Positions 31,694 through 44,366 are shown, numbered from the stretch's first letter. The stretch is 64,000 bases of DNA from Pantoea anthophila (GCF_006494375.1 NZ_VHIZ01000036.1:62001-126000), one strand, 5' to 3'. The notes: generated from the letters alone by a model not told the origin. Numbers and translations: made by a program.

Positions 31694-32131
31694 ATGGGTC
31701 TGTTTAACTTTGTGAAAGAAGCGGGTGAGAAATTGTGGGATGCCGTGCATGGCGGTGATGACCAGAATAAAAAGCTGCAGGAGCACATCAACAAACTCGG
31801 ATTACCCGACAGCGACAAGGTTGATGTCAAAGTGAATGGCGATACCGTCACGGTGACCGGCGATGGCCTCTCTCAGGAGCTGAAAGAGAAGATTCTGATC
31901 GCTGCGGGCAACGTCGCGGGCATTACCAAAGTGGAAGACAAGGTTACCGTCACCGACAGCGCAGCGGAGTCCGAACTCTACACGGTGAAAAAAGGCGATA
32001 CGCTCAGCGCCATCTCGAAACAGGTCTACGGCAACGCCAATGAGTACAATAAGATTTTCGAAGCGAACAAACCGATGCTGTCACACCCTGATAAGATCTA
32101 CCCTGGTCAGGTGTTGCGCATCCCGAAATAA
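31694..32131 (+). CDS. kbp: Potassium-binding BON-LysM protein Kbp (YgaU)
   Basis: The product has 145 residues (E. coli Kbp 149). The start [20 protein letters not shown] matches E. coli Kbp, without a signal peptide. A BON domain (about 22-92, [20 protein letters not shown]) is followed by a LysM domain (about 95-144, [20 protein letters not shown] ... [14 protein letters not shown]). E. coli Kbp binds K+ and is induced by osmotic stress. In E. coli K-12 the gene lies near gabDTP, whereas here it is beside nrdR and directly upstream of the yajI-like gene. The RBS is TGGAGG. Confidence 0.93.
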   Translation: MGLFNFVKEAGEKLWDAVHGGDDQNKKLQEHINKLGLPDSDKVDVKVNGDTVTVTGDGLSQELKEKILIAAGNVAGITKVEDKVTVTDSAAESELYTVKKGDTLSAISKQVYGNANEYNKIFEANKPMLSHPDKIYPGQVLRIPK

Positions 32132-32147
32132 CGGACAAGGATAACTT

Positions 32148-32726
32148 ATGAACAGGATGGTTTGGGTTCCGGTGGCGCTCTCTCTGGTGACGCTGAGCGG
32201 ATGCAGCAGCACCGCCAGCACACCGCAGGTCAGAGAGCTGCATCAGGAAGTCAGTCAGCTTAATCAGCAGATGCAGCACCTGACCTCGCAAGCCAGTGCG
32301 CTGGAGATTCAGGGACAGCTGAACAGCCAGTCGCAGCAGGGAGCATGGCTGCTGCCACAGGCCAATACGCCCGTGGCGTTGCAGACCCGGCTCGGTACGC
32401 TGCGACTGACGCTGTCGCCCGTCACGGCTGAAGCGAGCGGCTCGCGGGCAACCCTCACGGTGCGTTCGATGGATGAACAGCCGTTGCCTGCGCTGAACGC
32501 CACGGTGATCTGGGGTGAACTCGATCCCGCCAGCGGCAAGCCGCTCGGCAATGACACGCTGAGTCAGACCATCACCGTGCCTGCCTCCCTGCTGCCGCAG
32601 CATTCGGTCACCGTCCCGCTGCGCCTCAGCGGTCTGACACCGGAGCAGATCGGCTACGTCCGCGTGCATAACGTGACCGGCAACGTGCCGACCCAGACCC
32701 CACCTGCTGCACCGGCATTACCCTGA
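32148..32726 (+). CDS. yajI: YajI-type lipoprotein (DUF3251)
   Basis: The product has 192 residues. It begins MNRMVWVPVALSLVTLSGCS with lipobox LSGC and Cys19; the +2 residue is Ser, which favours outer-membrane sorting. A short coiled-coil (VRELHQEVSQLNQQMQHLTS) precedes a beta-rich domain with LLPQANTPVALQTRLGTLRLTL, as in E. coli YajI (DUF3251), whose gene also neighbours nrdR. The tail is Pro/Ala-rich. The function is not known. It lies 16 nt after kbp and probably forms an operon with it. Confidence 0.85.
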   Translation: MNRMVWVPVALSLVTLSGCSSTASTPQVRELHQEVSQLNQQMQHLTSQASALEIQGQLNSQSQQGAWLLPQANTPVALQTRLGTLRLTLSPVTAEASGSRATLTVRSMDEQPLPALNATVIWGELDPASGKPLGNDTLSQTITVPASLLPQHSVTVPLRLSGLTPEQIGYVRVHNVTGNVPTQTPPAAPALP

Positions 32727-32736
32727 CGGCCGGCGC

Positions 32737-32770
32737 AAAAAAAACGGGCAGCCCCAGGGCTGCCCGTTTT
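32737..32770. terminator. Bidirectional terminator between yajI and secF
   Basis: The stem AAAACGGGCAGCCC/GGGCTGCCCGTTTT is flanked by an A-run and T-run, between two convergent genes. It is symmetrical and should work on both strands. Confidence 0.92.
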
Positions 32771-32786
32771 CATTTCTGTCATGCGA

Positions 32787-33755
32787 TTACGGCAGGATAG
32801 AAGGCTGATCTGCGCCCTCTTTCTCAACCTTCTGCACCAGCATATGTTCACGCTTCATGCCCAGCTTCAGCGCCAGCGCCGAAGAGACATAAATGGATGA
32901 AATCGTACCGATCGTCACACCAATCAGCATGGTCAGTGAGAAGCCTTTCAGCAGCGCACCACCAAAGATGAAGAGGATGAGGATCATCGCCAGTGTGGTC
33001 AGCGAGGTAATCAGCGTACGGCTTAAGGTCTGGGTCAGGGACACGTTGGTAATATCGTAAGCGCTGCCGCGACGGATCTTGCGGAAGTTTTCACGAATAC
33101 GGTCAGAGACCACGATTTTATCGTTAAGCGAGTAGCCAATCACTGACATCAGTGAGGCAACAATCGTCAGGTCGATTTCAATACGGAACAGCGCCAGCAG
33201 ACCGCAGGTGATGATAACGTCATGCGCCAGCGCCAGCACGGTGCCCAGTGCCAGACGCCACTCAAAGCGGAAACCGATATAGATCAGAATCGCAATCAGT
33301 GCAGACAACAGCGCCATCGCCCCCGCCTGCGCCAGGTCGCTGCCCACGCTCGGGCCTACGAACTCAATGCGCTTAACGGTCGCGTTCTGCTGGGTGGTCT
33401 GGTTAATCACCGACACCACTTTATTGCCTATTTCGGTGCCTGCCGGACCGGTAACCGGTGCCATACGCACCATGACGTCACGGCTGCTGCCAAAGTTCTG
33501 CACCAGCGGCTCGTCAAAGCCCGCTTTTACCAGATCGCTGCGCAGCGTGTCGAGGTCGGCAGGTTTTTCCAGCGCAATCTCAATCACGGTACCGCCGGTG
33601 AAATCGAGGCCCCAGTTAAAACCGCGCACGCCCACGATCGCAATCGCAGCGACGATCAGCAGTCCCGAAATGATGAAGGCCAGCGTATCCCAGCGCATAA
33701 AGTCGACGACTTTACGCCCGTGGTTCAACTGCTCAATGTTATATTCCTGTGCCAC
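32787..33755 (-). CDS. secF: Protein translocase subunit SecF
   Basis: The product has 322 residues (E. coli 323). The start is GTG at 33755 with GAGGAG six bases upstream, giving [20 protein letters not shown]; the longer frame to 33881 overlaps secD. Six transmembrane helices and the conserved loop [17 protein letters not shown] are present; [20 protein letters not shown] is the signature with the essential Asp in the membrane region. SecDF uses the proton gradient to pull preproteins through SecYEG from the periplasmic side. It starts 10 nt after secD. Confidence 0.97.
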   Translation of the reverse strand: MAQEYNIEQLNHGRKVVDFMRWDTLAFIISGLLIVAAIAIVGVRGFNWGLDFTGGTVIEIALEKPADLDTLRSDLVKAGFDEPLVQNFGSSRDVMVRMAPVTGPAGTEIGNKVVSVINQTTQQNATVKRIEFVGPSVGSDLAQAGAMALLSALIAILIYIGFRFEWRLALGTVLALAHDVIITCGLLALFRIEIDLTIVASLMSVIGYSLNDKIVVSDRIRENFRKIRRGSAYDITNVSLTQTLSRTLITSLTTLAMILILFIFGGALLKGFSLTMLIGVTIGTISSIYVSSALALKLGMKREHMLVQKVEKEGADQPSILP

Positions 33756-33765
33756 AACGCACTCC

Positions 33766-35613
33766 TCAGATAGACAGCTTGTTGATGCGTTTGCCACCGT
33801 AAACCAGGTTAACAATGGCACGGGTACCGATAATCGCGGTGAACATTGAGGTCGCGATACCGATAGCGGTGGTAATCGCAAAGCCTTTGATCGAACCGGT
33901 GCCGACCGCGTAAAGAATGATCACTTTGATCAGGGTGGTCACGTTCGCATCGACAATACTGGAGAAGGCGCCTTTGTAGCCCTCATGGATTGCCTGCTGA
34001 ACCGAGCGCCCGTTGCGCAGCTCTTCTTTAATACGTTCGTTAATCAGTACGTTGGCATCCACTGCCACCGCCAGGGTTAACACGATACCGGCAATACCCG
34101 GCATGGTCAGGGTCGCGCCCGGCAGCAGGGACATGATGCCGACAATCAGCACCAGGTTTACCAGCAGCGCACTGGTCGCAATCAGACCAAACTTCTTGTA
34201 GAACACCACCATGAACAGGATCGACGCGAGCAGACCCCAGAGGCAGGCTTCCAGACCCTGAGTAATGTTCTGCTGACCCATGGTCGGTCCGATAGTGCGC
34301 TCTTCCACGATCTGGATTGGCGCAATCAACGCACCGGCACGCAGCAGCAGCGACAGCTGACGCGCTTCGTTCGGATTGTTGATACCGGTAATGCGGAAGC
34401 TGTTCCCCAGGCGAGACTGGATATTGGCGACGTTAATCACCTCTTCCTGCTTCACCAGAATGGAACGGCCATTGGCATCTTTCTTACCGCTGTCTTTGTA
34501 CTCCACAAACAGGGTCGCCATCGGTTTACCGATGTTGTCCTTGGTGAAGTTCGACATGATGTTTCCGCCTGCGCCATCCAGTGAAATGTTCACCTGTGGC
34601 TGGTTGTACTCATCCATGCTGGAGGTCGAGTCGGTGATGTGGTCACCGGTCAGAATCACCCGCTTGTAGAGCACGACCGGCTGGCCGTCACGCATCTTTT
34701 TGACTTCGGAGTCACCCGGCACACGGCCACTGGCGGCTGCGCTCGGATCCACGGTGGTGTTCACCAGACGGAATTCCAGGGTTGCGGTCGCACCCAGAAT
34801 CTCTTTGGCGCGCGCCGTGTCCTGAATCCCTGGCAGTTCCACCACGATGCGATCGGAACCCTGACGCTGAACCAGCGGTTCCGCCACGCCCAGCTGGTTT
34901 ACACGGTTACGCAGAATCGTGATGTTCTGCTGAACCGCATATTCACGCGCTTCGCTGAGACGGGCATCGCTCATGGTGGCACGCAGCGCATCGCTGCCGC
35001 TGCTGTTGATCACCAGATCCTGATGACGGGAAGAGAGCCAGGAAATCGCCGCATCGCGGCTGGCGGCGTCACGGAAACGAATTTCCACGCCGTAGTTCGC
35101 GATTTTATTGACGTTGGTATAGGGGATATTTTTGGCGCGCAGGTCGCTACGCAGCGTATCAGCATTCTGCTCCTGCAGTTTGCTGAGTGCGGTGTCCATG
35201 TCCACTTCCATCAGGAAGTGCACGCCGCCACGCAGGTCGAGACCGAGTTTCATCGGTTCTGCTGACAGCATGGTCAGCCAGCGGGGCGTGGCAGGCGCGA
35301 GGTTCAGCGCCACGACGTAGTCTTCACCCAGCGCTTTCATGATCGCTTCACGGGCGCGTAACTGCACATCCGTATTGGCGAAGCGCGCGGTAATCGCACC
35401 ATTTTCCAGCGCAACAGATTTGCTCTGGATATTGTCCTGTTTTAATGCGGACTGAATCTGATCCAGCGTCTGCTCACTGGCGGCGCTTCCGCGCGCACCA
35501 GTGATTTGAACGGCCGGATCCTCACCATAGAGGTTGGGAAGCGCATAGAGCAGGCCGACGATAATCACGACGACCAGCATCACATACTTCCACAAAGGAT
35601 AACGGTTTAACAC
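33766..35613 (-). CDS. secD: Protein translocase subunit SecD
   Basis: The product has 615 residues, the E. coli length. The start is GTG at 35613 with AAGGGA upstream, giving [20 protein letters not shown]; the ATG at 35715 would run into yajC. A first membrane helix is followed by a large periplasmic region (P1 head and base, with [16 protein letters not shown]) and five more helices. The proton-relay region is [20 protein letters not shown]. It works with SecF and YajC. Confidence 0.97.
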   Translation of the reverse strand: MLNRYPLWKYVMLVVVIIVGLLYALPNLYGEDPAVQITGARGSAASEQTLDQIQSALKQDNIQSKSVALENGAITARFANTDVQLRAREAIMKALGEDYVVALNLAPATPRWLTMLSAEPMKLGLDLRGGVHFLMEVDMDTALSKLQEQNADTLRSDLRAKNIPYTNVNKIANYGVEIRFRDAASRDAAISWLSSRHQDLVINSSGSDALRATMSDARLSEAREYAVQQNITILRNRVNQLGVAEPLVQRQGSDRIVVELPGIQDTARAKEILGATATLEFRLVNTTVDPSAAASGRVPGDSEVKKMRDGQPVVLYKRVILTGDHITDSTSSMDEYNQPQVNISLDGAGGNIMSNFTKDNIGKPMATLFVEYKDSGKKDANGRSILVKQEEVINVANIQSRLGNSFRITGINNPNEARQLSLLLRAGALIAPIQIVEERTIGPTMGQQNITQGLEACLWGLLASILFMVVFYKKFGLIATSALLVNLVLIVGIMSLLPGATLTMPGIAGIVLTLAVAVDANVLINERIKEELRNGRSVQQAIHEGYKGAFSSIVDANVTTLIKVIILYAVGTGSIKGFAITTAIGIATSMFTAIIGTRAIVNLVYGGKRINKLSI

Positions 35614-35638
35614 GGCAGTTCCCTTAGGGAAGAAAGAA

Positions 35639-35970
35639 TTACAGCGCCTTAATGGTGCCTTTAGGCAGCACGGCGGCAACGAAATCACGTTTAATGACCA
35701 CTTCGTTGGTGTCATTCAGCGCGATAGCGACGTAGCCCGTGTCAGAGACTTTTGTGACGCGACCGACCAGGCCACCGCTGGTTAACACTTCATCGCCCTT
35801 TGAGATGGAATCCATCAGCTTCTTGTGCTCTTTCGCACGTTTCTGCTGCGGACGCAGGATCATGAAATAGAAAATCAGACCAAACACCACCAGCATGATC
35901 ACCAGAGAATACGGACTTCCCTGAGACGGTGCGCCTGCTGCGGCCACGGCGTCAGAAATGAATAAGCTCA

Positions 35971-35971
<1 letters not shown>
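35639..35971 (-). CDS. yajC: Sec translocon accessory protein YajC
   Basis: The product has 110 residues, as in E. coli. One membrane helix ([20 protein letters not shown]) is followed by the cytoplasmic part [20 protein letters not shown] and a DUF-like beta domain [19 protein letters not shown]. It forms part of the SecDF-YajC holo-translocon. Its ATG shares one base with the tgt stop (TAATG). Confidence 0.96.
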
Positions 35972-38269
<2,298 letters not shown>

Positions 38270-38372
38270 TGAAGTGTTCTTTCTCAGGCAAAAACAGGCG
38301 GCACAGTTTAGCGGAAAATCGACCAATTCTGAACAGCTGGCTGCGCAAAGGCAGTTCAGCCTATAATGCGGC

Positions 38373-38954
38373 ATGAACTTTCTTGCTCATCTCCATCTGG
38401 CTCAGCTGGCCGACAGCTCCCTGCTCGGCAATCTAATGGCTGACTTTGTGCGGGGTAACCCGCACCAGCACTGGTCTGCGCCTGTCGCAGACGGCATTCT
38501 CATGCACCGGCGTCTTGACGTCATGACCGACACGCTGCCGGAAGTGCGCAGCGCCCGTCAGCTGTTCCGTGCTGAAACCTATCGCGTGGCCCCGATTACG
38601 CTGGACGTCATCTGGGACCATTTTCTGGCCCGTCACTGGCAGCAGTTCATGCCCGGTCAGACGCTGGCGCAGTTTTCTGCCGCCGCCGAGCGCGAAATCG
38701 TGCCGCACCTGGCGGAGACGCCGGTCGATTTTCAGGAACTTAACGCGGTGATGTGGCGCGAGCGCTGGTTTGAGCATTATGCCCAGCCCGCGCGGCTTGA
38801 GCGGGTCCTGCACGGCATGGCCAGCCGCCGTCCGCGTCTGGCAGCACTGCGCGACTCCTATCAGGATTTCACTGAACACTACGATCAGCTGGAAGCGCTG
38901 TTTTTTGTTTTTTATCCGCGTTTAATGGCGCTGGCGACCAGCCGCACCCTGTAA
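38373..38954 (+). CDS. acpH: Acyl-carrier-protein phosphodiesterase AcpH
   Basis: The product has 193 residues (E. coli AcpH 193). It starts [20 protein letters not shown], and the metal-binding pattern of an HD-like fold is seen as [23 protein letters not shown] and [12 protein letters not shown]. It removes the 4'-phosphopantetheine group from ACP, enabling prosthetic group turnover. It is divergent from queA with a 103-nt gap. Confidence 0.94.
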   Translation: MNFLAHLHLAQLADSSLLGNLMADFVRGNPHQHWSAPVADGILMHRRLDVMTDTLPEVRSARQLFRAETYRVAPITLDVIWDHFLARHWQQFMPGQTLAQFSAAAEREIVPHLAETPVDFQELNAVMWRERWFEHYAQPARLERVLHGMASRRPRLAALRDSYQDFTEHYDQLEALFFVFYPRLMALATSRTL

Positions 38955-38980
38955 AACCCGATCCTCTGCTGCCGCGCCGG

Positions 38981-39002
38981 GCGGGCGCAGGCGCCTGCCC
39001 GC
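38981..39002 (+). terminator. GC-rich hairpin after acpH
   Basis: The near-palindrome GCGGGCGCAGG/CGCCTGCCCGC lies 26 nt after acpH. No T-run follows. It may be a weak terminator. The rest of the gap to 39161 holds only the leader of the next gene. Confidence 0.45.
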
Positions 39003-39161
39003 TGAAAAAGCCCGTCGTCCGCCCCTGCGCCATCTTGCCATTGCCCGCTAACTGCGGCTTAATGAAGCCTTTCTTAACAATAGTTACGTTAACAGCACAG
39101 CCAGACCGCCTGTTCAGGCGCGCCTTCCGTTCGTTATGGCACAAAATCATAAGAGGAAAAG

Positions 39162-39974
39162 ATGTCATCCGCTTCGCAATCTGAAATTGACGCGCGTTAC
39201 CGTTACGCCTGCGACATCGCCCGTGCGGCGGGCAGCCGGGCCCTGTCATGGTATCAGCAGCGTCAGACACTGGTGGTGGAACACAAAAGGGATTTACAGG
39301 ATGTGGTGAGCGAGGCTGACCGCAACGTGGAAGCGCTGCTTAAAACATTAATCGCTGAACGTTTTCCTGACGATGCCGTCTATGGCGAAGAGAGCGGTGG
39401 CGAGGTTCAGGGCGCCCCTTTTGTCTGGGTCATCGATCCCATCGACGGCACCGCCTGCTTCGTCAACGGCCTGCCTAACTGGTGCGTGTCGCTGGCGGTG
39501 GTCTGCGAGGGCGAACCGGTGATCGGCGTGATCTGCGACCCCAATCATCAGGAGCTGTTTCATGCCCGCAAAAACCACGGGGCGTGGCTTAACGAAAGCC
39601 GCCTGCAGGTCCATGCGGCAGAGCGGCTTAACGAGGGGCTGCTGGGTATCAGCAACTCCAGCCGCACCGGCGGCGAAAGCGTCTCGCGCCTCATCACCGG
39701 CCTGATTGAGCAGGGTGGCATGTTTATTCGGGTGGGGTCCGGCGCGCTGACCAGCGCCTGGGCTGCTGCTGGACGCCTGATTGGCTATTACGAAGCGCAC
39801 ATGCATCCCTGGGATAGTCTGCCGGGCATTGTCCTGATGCGCGAAGCGGGCGGCGTCACCAACGACTACCTGCGTAACGACGGGCTGAAAAACGGTAATC
39901 CGGTTCTGCTGGCCAATGCGGCCCTCTATCCACAGATTAAAGCGCTGGCGGGTAATCCCGCTCTGGATGAGTAG
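39162..39974 (+). CDS. Inositol monophosphatase family protein
   Basis: The product has 270 residues of the FIG/IMPase superfamily. The metal-binding motifs can be placed: DVVSEAD (about 48-54), Glu76-Glu77 in YGEESGG, the hallmark DPIDGT at 92-97, and Asp218 in WDSLPG. The last motif usually reads WDxAAG or WDxAPG; the LP here is unusual. No signal peptide is present, so the enzyme should be cytoplasmic. It could hydrolyse myo-inositol monophosphate, fructose 1,6-bisphosphate, PAP or histidinol phosphate; it is not E. coli SuhB or CysQ. Its stop codon abuts the start of a phytase (TAGATG), so the two are co-expressed, making inositol phosphate the favoured substrate by inference. The pair stands where E. 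coli has malZ. Confidence 0.8.
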   Translation: MSSASQSEIDARYRYACDIARAAGSRALSWYQQRQTLVVEHKRDLQDVVSEADRNVEALLKTLIAERFPDDAVYGEESGGEVQGAPFVWVIDPIDGTACFVNGLPNWCVSLAVVCEGEPVIGVICDPNHQELFHARKNHGAWLNESRLQVHAAERLNEGLLGISNSSRTGGESVSRLITGLIEQGGMFIRVGSGALTSAWAAAGRLIGYYEAHMHPWDSLPGIVLMREAGGVTNDYLRNDGLKNGNPVLLANAALYPQIKALAGNPALDE

Positions 39975-41231
39975 ATGATCCGGTTACGGCTGCGTCGGTG
40001 CGCCCTTATTCTTGCCGCTCTCTGTCTGCTGAGCACGACGTCACAGGCGGCTGAGTATCAGCTGGAGAAGGTGGTCGAGCTGAGCCGCCACGGCGTGCGG
40101 CCACCGACGCCGGGAAACCGCAAAGAGATTGAGGCGGCCAGTGAGCAATCCTGGACGGTGTGGACCACCGCCGATGGGGAGCTGACCGGACATGGCTACA
40201 GCGCGGTCGTGAATAAGGGGCGCTGGCAGGGCGAACACTATCGCCAGCTCGGCCTGCTGGCGGCGGGCTGCCCCGATGCGGCGCAGGTCTACGTGCGGGC
40301 CAGTCCGTTGCAGCGCACCCGCGCCACCGCGGCGGCACTGACTGACGGCGCCTTTCCCGGCTGCGGCGTGCCGGTGCATCACGTCGCGGGCGAGGTCGAT
40401 CCCCTGTTTCAGAGCGACAAACTGCCCCTCACCCACATCGATCCCGCCCGGGCGCTGGCGGCTAAGCAGCAGAAGGCAGGCGATCTGGCACAGCGGCAAA
40501 AGCAGCTGCAACCGGCAATTCAGCAGCTCAGAGCGGCGGTCTGCCCGCCTGCGTCCCGCTGCACGTTCTTCGATCGCCCTTGGCAGTTCAGACAGACCCG
40601 CGACGGCGGCAGTTACGTTGAGGGGCTGAGCGCGATGGCCAGCATGGTGGAGACGCTGCGCCTGGGCTACAGCGAAAATCTGCCGTCTGATCAACTCGCC
40701 TGGGGACACATCACCTCGGCGGCGCAGATCACCTCGCTGCTGCCACTGCTGACCGCAAACTACGACCTCAGTAACGATATCCTCTATCTGGCCCAGCGGC
40801 GTGGCTCGATCCTCCTCAGCACAATGCTGCAGGCGATTGGTTCCGACACGTCGCCGACCCGCTGGTTAATTCTGGTGGCGCACGACACCAATATTGCCAT
40901 GGTGCGCACGCTGATGGGCTTTGACTGGGCGTTGCCAGGTTATTCACGCGGGAATATTCCGCCGGGCGGCAGTCTGGTGCTGGAGCGCTGGCGCGACACG
41001 CGAAGCGGGGAACGTTTTTTACAGATCTACTTTCAGGCGCAAAGCCTGGATGATCTCCGCCGGCTGCAACCGGTTGATGAAAAACACCCGTTATTACATC
41101 AGGCGTGGCATCAGCCTGGCTGCAGGGATACCAGTGTGGGCCTGCTCTGCCCTTATCAATCCACGCTGACACAACTGCAGAAAAACATCGACAACAGCGC
41201 TACGCTGCCGGTTTCCGTTATATTGCCCTGA
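39975..41231 (+). CDS. Periplasmic histidine acid phosphatase, AppA-type phytase
   Basis: The product has 418 residues. A signal peptide (1-25) ends STTSQA-AEY. The catalytic motif RHGVRPP is at residues 38-44 and the proton donor motif His303-Asp304 is in VAHDTNIAMV; the order and the Pro-Gly-Gly block (NIPPGGSLVLERW) match the AppA 4-phytase/Agp family. The RHGVR form with Arg/Val rather than the Asn-Leu of Agp (RHNLR) favours phytase over glucose-1-phosphatase. It should release phosphate from phytate or other phosphomonoesters in the periplasm. The start codon directly follows the IMPase stop. Substrate preference is inferred, not shown. Confidence 0.87.
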   Translation: MIRLRLRRCALILAALCLLSTTSQAAEYQLEKVVELSRHGVRPPTPGNRKEIEAASEQSWTVWTTADGELTGHGYSAVVNKGRWQGEHYRQLGLLAAGCPDAAQVYVRASPLQRTRATAAALTDGAFPGCGVPVHHVAGEVDPLFQSDKLPLTHIDPARALAAKQQKAGDLAQRQKQLQPAIQQLRAAVCPPASRCTFFDRPWQFRQTRDGGSYVEGLSAMASMVETLRLGYSENLPSDQLAWGHITSAAQITSLLPLLTANYDLSNDILYLAQRRGSILLSTMLQAIGSDTSPTRWLILVAHDTNIAMVRTLMGFDWALPGYSRGNIPPGGSLVLERWRDTRSGERFLQIYFQAQSLDDLRRLQPVDEKHPLLHQAWHQPGCRDTSVGLLCPYQSTLTQLQKNIDNSATLPVSVILP

Positions 41232-41248
41232 GTCTGTGGCTAATCATA

Positions 41249-41277
41249 TTCAGGCCGCAATAAAAACGCGGTCTGAA
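41249..41277 (+). terminator. Hairpin after the phytase gene
   Basis: An imperfect 10-bp stem TTCAGGCCGC/GCGGTCTGAA (one G-U pair) with an A-rich loop lies 17 nt past the stop. The downstream sequence TAATGTTAAT is only weakly T-rich. Confidence 0.5.
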
Positions 41278-41419
41278 TAATGTTAATCCCTGTTAATTAG
41301 CGCTATTCCGCCCTTTTCTTAATTAAATCCGGCTGGCTTTCAGCGCCCCGCGTTTTGTTTTACGATAGCCCCGTCAATCATCCCTTTATACATTTTTTCC
41401 TGTAATATTTAGATTCTTT

Positions 41420-41443
41420 CGGCGACTGGTTTCGCCGTTTTTT
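41420..41443 (+). terminator. Plus-strand intrinsic terminator in the phytase-proY gap
   Basis: The stem CGGCGA/TCGCCG with a six-base loop is followed by TTTTTT. It is 190 nt downstream of the phytase stop and the next gene is on the opposite strand. It may be a back-up terminator of the phytase operon or the end of a short unannotated transcript. The 392-nt gap 41232-41623 contains no gene that I can see. Confidence 0.7.
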
Positions 41444-41623
41444 ATTTCCTTTTACCCTCCCCTTGTCTGGCCATTCAGGCCTGTCTGACGCCGTCTGCCG
41501 GGAAATACTTTTATTCTGCGCTGACTGCGCGTCCTTTGAGAAATTAAGGCGGGAGGAAAAGAGAATGAAGGCGGGAGATTGCCGGTTCCGCTCCCCCGTG
41601 AATCGGGAGAGCAGAACGGAAGA

Positions 41624-42976
41624 TTAGCGTGGCTTGCGCACCAGCTTATAGCCCAGCAGCAACAGTACAATCCACACCATACCCACGTAGAGTGAAATGC
41701 GGGTATCGGGGAAATAACCAATCAGGCCGATAATAAAGCAGAGGAAGGCGACGCCGACGCCAGCGGTCCAGCTGCCGCCCGGCAAGGCGAACAGCAGCTT
41801 ACCGGCCGCCTCTTTGCCAATTTTGCGGCGGAACGCGATCTGCGACAGCAGGATCATGATCCAGACCCACACCGTAGCAAAGGTCGCCAGCGAGGCGATC
41901 ACCAGGAAGACTTTCTCAGGCATCAGGTAGTTGAGATAGACCGCGATCAGCATGGCGAACATCATCACCACGACCGTCACCCACGGAATGCCGCGTGCGG
42001 AAACCTTCATGAAGACCTTCGGCGCATGGCCCTGCTGCGCCATGCCGTGCAGCATACGGCCCACGCCAAAGACATCGCTGTTAATCGCCGAAAGTGACGC
42101 GGTCAGCACCACGAAGTTGAGAATCGAGGCGGCCGCAGCGATCCCCAGATGCTGGAAGGTCAGCACAAACGGGCTGCCCGACGTCCCCACCTGGTTCCAC
42201 GGGTAGATCGACATAATCACAAACAGCGTGCCGACATAAAAGACCAGAATGCGCCATGGCACCGAGTTGATCGCGCGCGGAATCGACTTCTCCGGCTCTT
42301 TCGCTTCCCCGGCGGTGATGCCGATGATTTCGATGCCGCCATAGGCGAACATCACCATCTGCAGCGACAGCAGCATGCCGACCACGCCGTGAGCGAAGAA
42401 GCCGCCGTTGGTCCAGAGGTTATGGATACCGGTTGGCTGCCCGCCGTTGCCGATCCCCCAGATAATCATGCCGAAACCGGCCAGAATCATCACGATAATG
42501 GTGGCGACCTTGAAGAAGGAGAACCAGAACTCCACTTCGCCAAACACCCTGACACTCATCAGGTTAACCGCCCCGATGATCAGCACCACGCTCAGCACCC
42601 AAATCCAGTGCGGCACCTCCGGGAACCAGACGCCCATATAGATGCCAAACGCCGTCACATCGGCAATCGCCACAATCAGGATTTCAAAACAGTAGGTCCA
42701 GCCGGTGATGTATCCGGCCATCGGCCCCAGATAGTCCTGGGCGTAACGGGAGAAGGAGCTGGCCTGAGGATTATTGACCGACATCTCACCCAGCGCGCGC
42801 ATGATGATGTAAGCCACTGCCCCGCCGATGATATAGGCGAGCAGCACGCTCGGCCCGGCCATTTTAATCGCGTCAGCGGAACCGTAAAAGAGCCCGGTGC
42901 CAATCGCCGATCCCAGCGCCATAAAGCGGATGTGGCGCGTGCTCAGTCCGCGTTTGAGCTTATTGGTTTCTTGCAT
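41624..42976 (-). CDS. proY: Proline-specific permease ProY
   Basis: The product has 450 residues with 12 transmembrane helices of the amino acid-polyamine-organocation (APC) family, AAT subfamily. The N-terminus [20 protein letters not shown] and [20 protein letters not shown] are almost identical to E. coli Pro[21 protein letters not shown] is the conserved helix 6-7 loop. It is predicted to import proline or histidine; in E. coli the gene is cryptic. It follows brnQ on the same strand with a terminator between them. Confidence 0.93.
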   Translation of the reverse strand: MQETNKLKRGLSTRHIRFMALGSAIGTGLFYGSADAIKMAGPSVLLAYIIGGAVAYIIMRALGEMSVNNPQASSFSRYAQDYLGPMAGYITGWTYCFEILIVAIADVTAFGIYMGVWFPEVPHWIWVLSVVLIIGAVNLMSVRVFGEVEFWFSFFKVATIIVMILAGFGMIIWGIGNGGQPTGIHNLWTNGGFFAHGVVGMLLSLQMVMFAYGGIEIIGITAGEAKEPEKSIPRAINSVPWRILVFYVGTLFVIMSIYPWNQVGTSGSPFVLTFQHLGIAAAASILNFVVLTASLSAINSDVFGVGRMLHGMAQQGHAPKVFMKVSARGIPWVTVVVMMFAMLIAVYLNYLMPEKVFLVIASLATFATVWVWIMILLSQIAFRRKIGKEAAGKLLFALPGGSWTAGVGVAFLCFIIGLIGYFPDTRISLYVGMVWIVLLLLGYKLVRKPR

Positions 42977-42998
42977 AACAACCTGTACCTGTGAAATG

Positions 42999-43024
42999 AA
43001 AAAACCACGGGCAAGCCCGTGGTT
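42999..43024 (-). terminator. Intrinsic terminator of brnQ
   Basis: The minus strand has a 10-bp stem AACCACGGGC/GCCCGTGGTT around AA followed by TTTTTT, 22 nt after the brnQ stop. It lies immediately upstream of proY. Confidence 0.9.
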
Positions 43025-43046
43025 AAAGAAAAAACCGTGCTGACTG

Positions 43047-44366
43047 TTACGAGTGAGCCGTCACCTGTTCAGGCCCTTTCACCCGATCAACCACAGCGGC
43101 AATCAACAGCATCACCAGCGACGGCGGCAGCCAGGCGAGACCCTGGTCGGCCAGCGGCAGATGCTGGCTGAAAGCCGGCAGCAAATCTTTAAACCCGGTC
43201 GTTTTAATCGCATCGACAATACCAAACAGCAGGCTTACCAGCATTGCAGGCGCGATAATCCGGCTGCTCTTGTTCCACCAGTTGAGGGTGAAACTCAGCA
43301 CCACCAGCACGATACAGGGCGGATAGATCGCCGTCAGTACCGGGATGGAGATCTGAATCAGGTGGCTCAGGCCGAGATTCGACACCACCATAGAGAACAG
43401 ACCCAGAATAAACACCAGCGTTTTATACGATAACGGCAGGTATTGCGCAAAAAATTCCGCACAGGCACAGGTCAGGCCCACCGCGGTCACCATGCAGGCG
43501 ACGAAGATCAGAGCGGCCAGGAAGAAGCTGCCCATGTTGCCAAAGGTGTGCTGAACATAGGCGTGCAGAATCGCTGCGCCGTTAGCGTTTTGATCCACCA
43601 GCGCGCCGCTGCCCGCCCCCAGTTTAAACAGGCAGAGGTAGACCAGCGTCAGGCCCAGACCGGCAATCAGTCCTGCCAGTACGGTATAGCGGGTCAGCAG
43701 TGCAGCATTGTCCACGCCACGCGAACGGGCGGCGTTAACAATCACGATGCCAAACACCAGCGCGCCCAGGGTATCCATGGTCAGGTAACCGTTGACGAAA
43801 CCGCTGGAGAAGGCCGCTCGCTGATAATCAGCCGTAGCGGTGATCGTCCCGCCTGCCGGCCACAACAGCGCGGCGACGCCCAGTATGGTCAGCGCAACGA
43901 TTTTCAGGGGTGCCAGGAAGTGCCCTACCGTGTCGAGCAGTTTGCCGGGATAGAGCGACACGCCAATCACCAGCACAAAGTAGATCAGGCTGTAGATAAA
44001 CAGCGGCAGCGCGCCTTCACCGGTCAGGGGGGCGATGCCCATCTCAAATGAGACCGTCGCCGTTCGCGGGGTGGCAAACAGGGGCCCGACCGCCAGATAG
44101 CAGACGGTGGCCAGCACGATGCCCGCCACCTTGCCGATCGGGCTGCTGAGCGCATCCACGCCGCCGCCGACACGGGCCAGCGCGATCACGGTCATCACGG
44201 GCAGACCCACAGCGGTAAGCAGAAATCCGATAGCGGCAGTCCAGACGTGTTCGCCAGACTGAATACCCACCATAGGAGGGAAAATGATGTTGCCCGCGCC
44301 AACAAACAGGGCGAATGTCATAAAGCCCAGCGCGAGAATGTCCTTCGAAGTTAAACGATGTGTCAT
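43047..44366 (-). CDS. brnQ: Branched-chain amino acid transporter BrnQ
   Basis: The product has 439 residues (E. coli 439). The start at 44366 gives [20 protein letters not shown], as in E. coli; the longer frame to 44531 is not supported. It has about 12 helices of the LIVCS family (Na+ or H+ symport of leucine, isoleucine and valine), with [14 protein letters not shown] and [20 protein letters not shown] as identifying blocks. The order brnQ-proY follows the E. coli arrangement. Confidence 0.96.
   Translation of the reverse strand: MTHRLTSKDILALGFMTFALFVGAGNIIFPPMVGIQSGEHVWTAAIGFLLTAVGLPVMTVIALARVGGGVDALSSPIGKVAGIVLATVCYLAVGPLFATPRTATVSFEMGIAPLTGEGALPLFIYSLIYFVLVIGVSLYPGKLLDTVGHFLAPLKIVALTILGVAALLWPAGGTITATADYQRAAFSSGFVNGYLTMDTLGALVFGIVIVNAARSRGVDNAALLTRYTVLAGLIAGLGLTLVYLCLFKLGAGSGALVDQNANGAAILHAYVQHTFGNMGSFFLAALIFVACMVTAVGLTCACAEFFAQYLPLSYKTLVFILGLFSMVVSNLGLSHLIQISIPVLTAIYPPCIVLVVLSFTLNWWNKSSRIIAPAMLVSLLFGIVDAIKTTGFKDLLPAFSQHLPLADQGLAWLPPSLVMLLIAAVVDRVKGPEQVTAHS

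Noticed and set aside
41583-41622. Hairpin GTTCCGCTCCCCC/GGGAGAGCAGAAC just after proY as a proY terminator
   Set aside because: The stem has mismatches and G-U pairs and no T-run on the minus strand, so I did not list it as a terminator.
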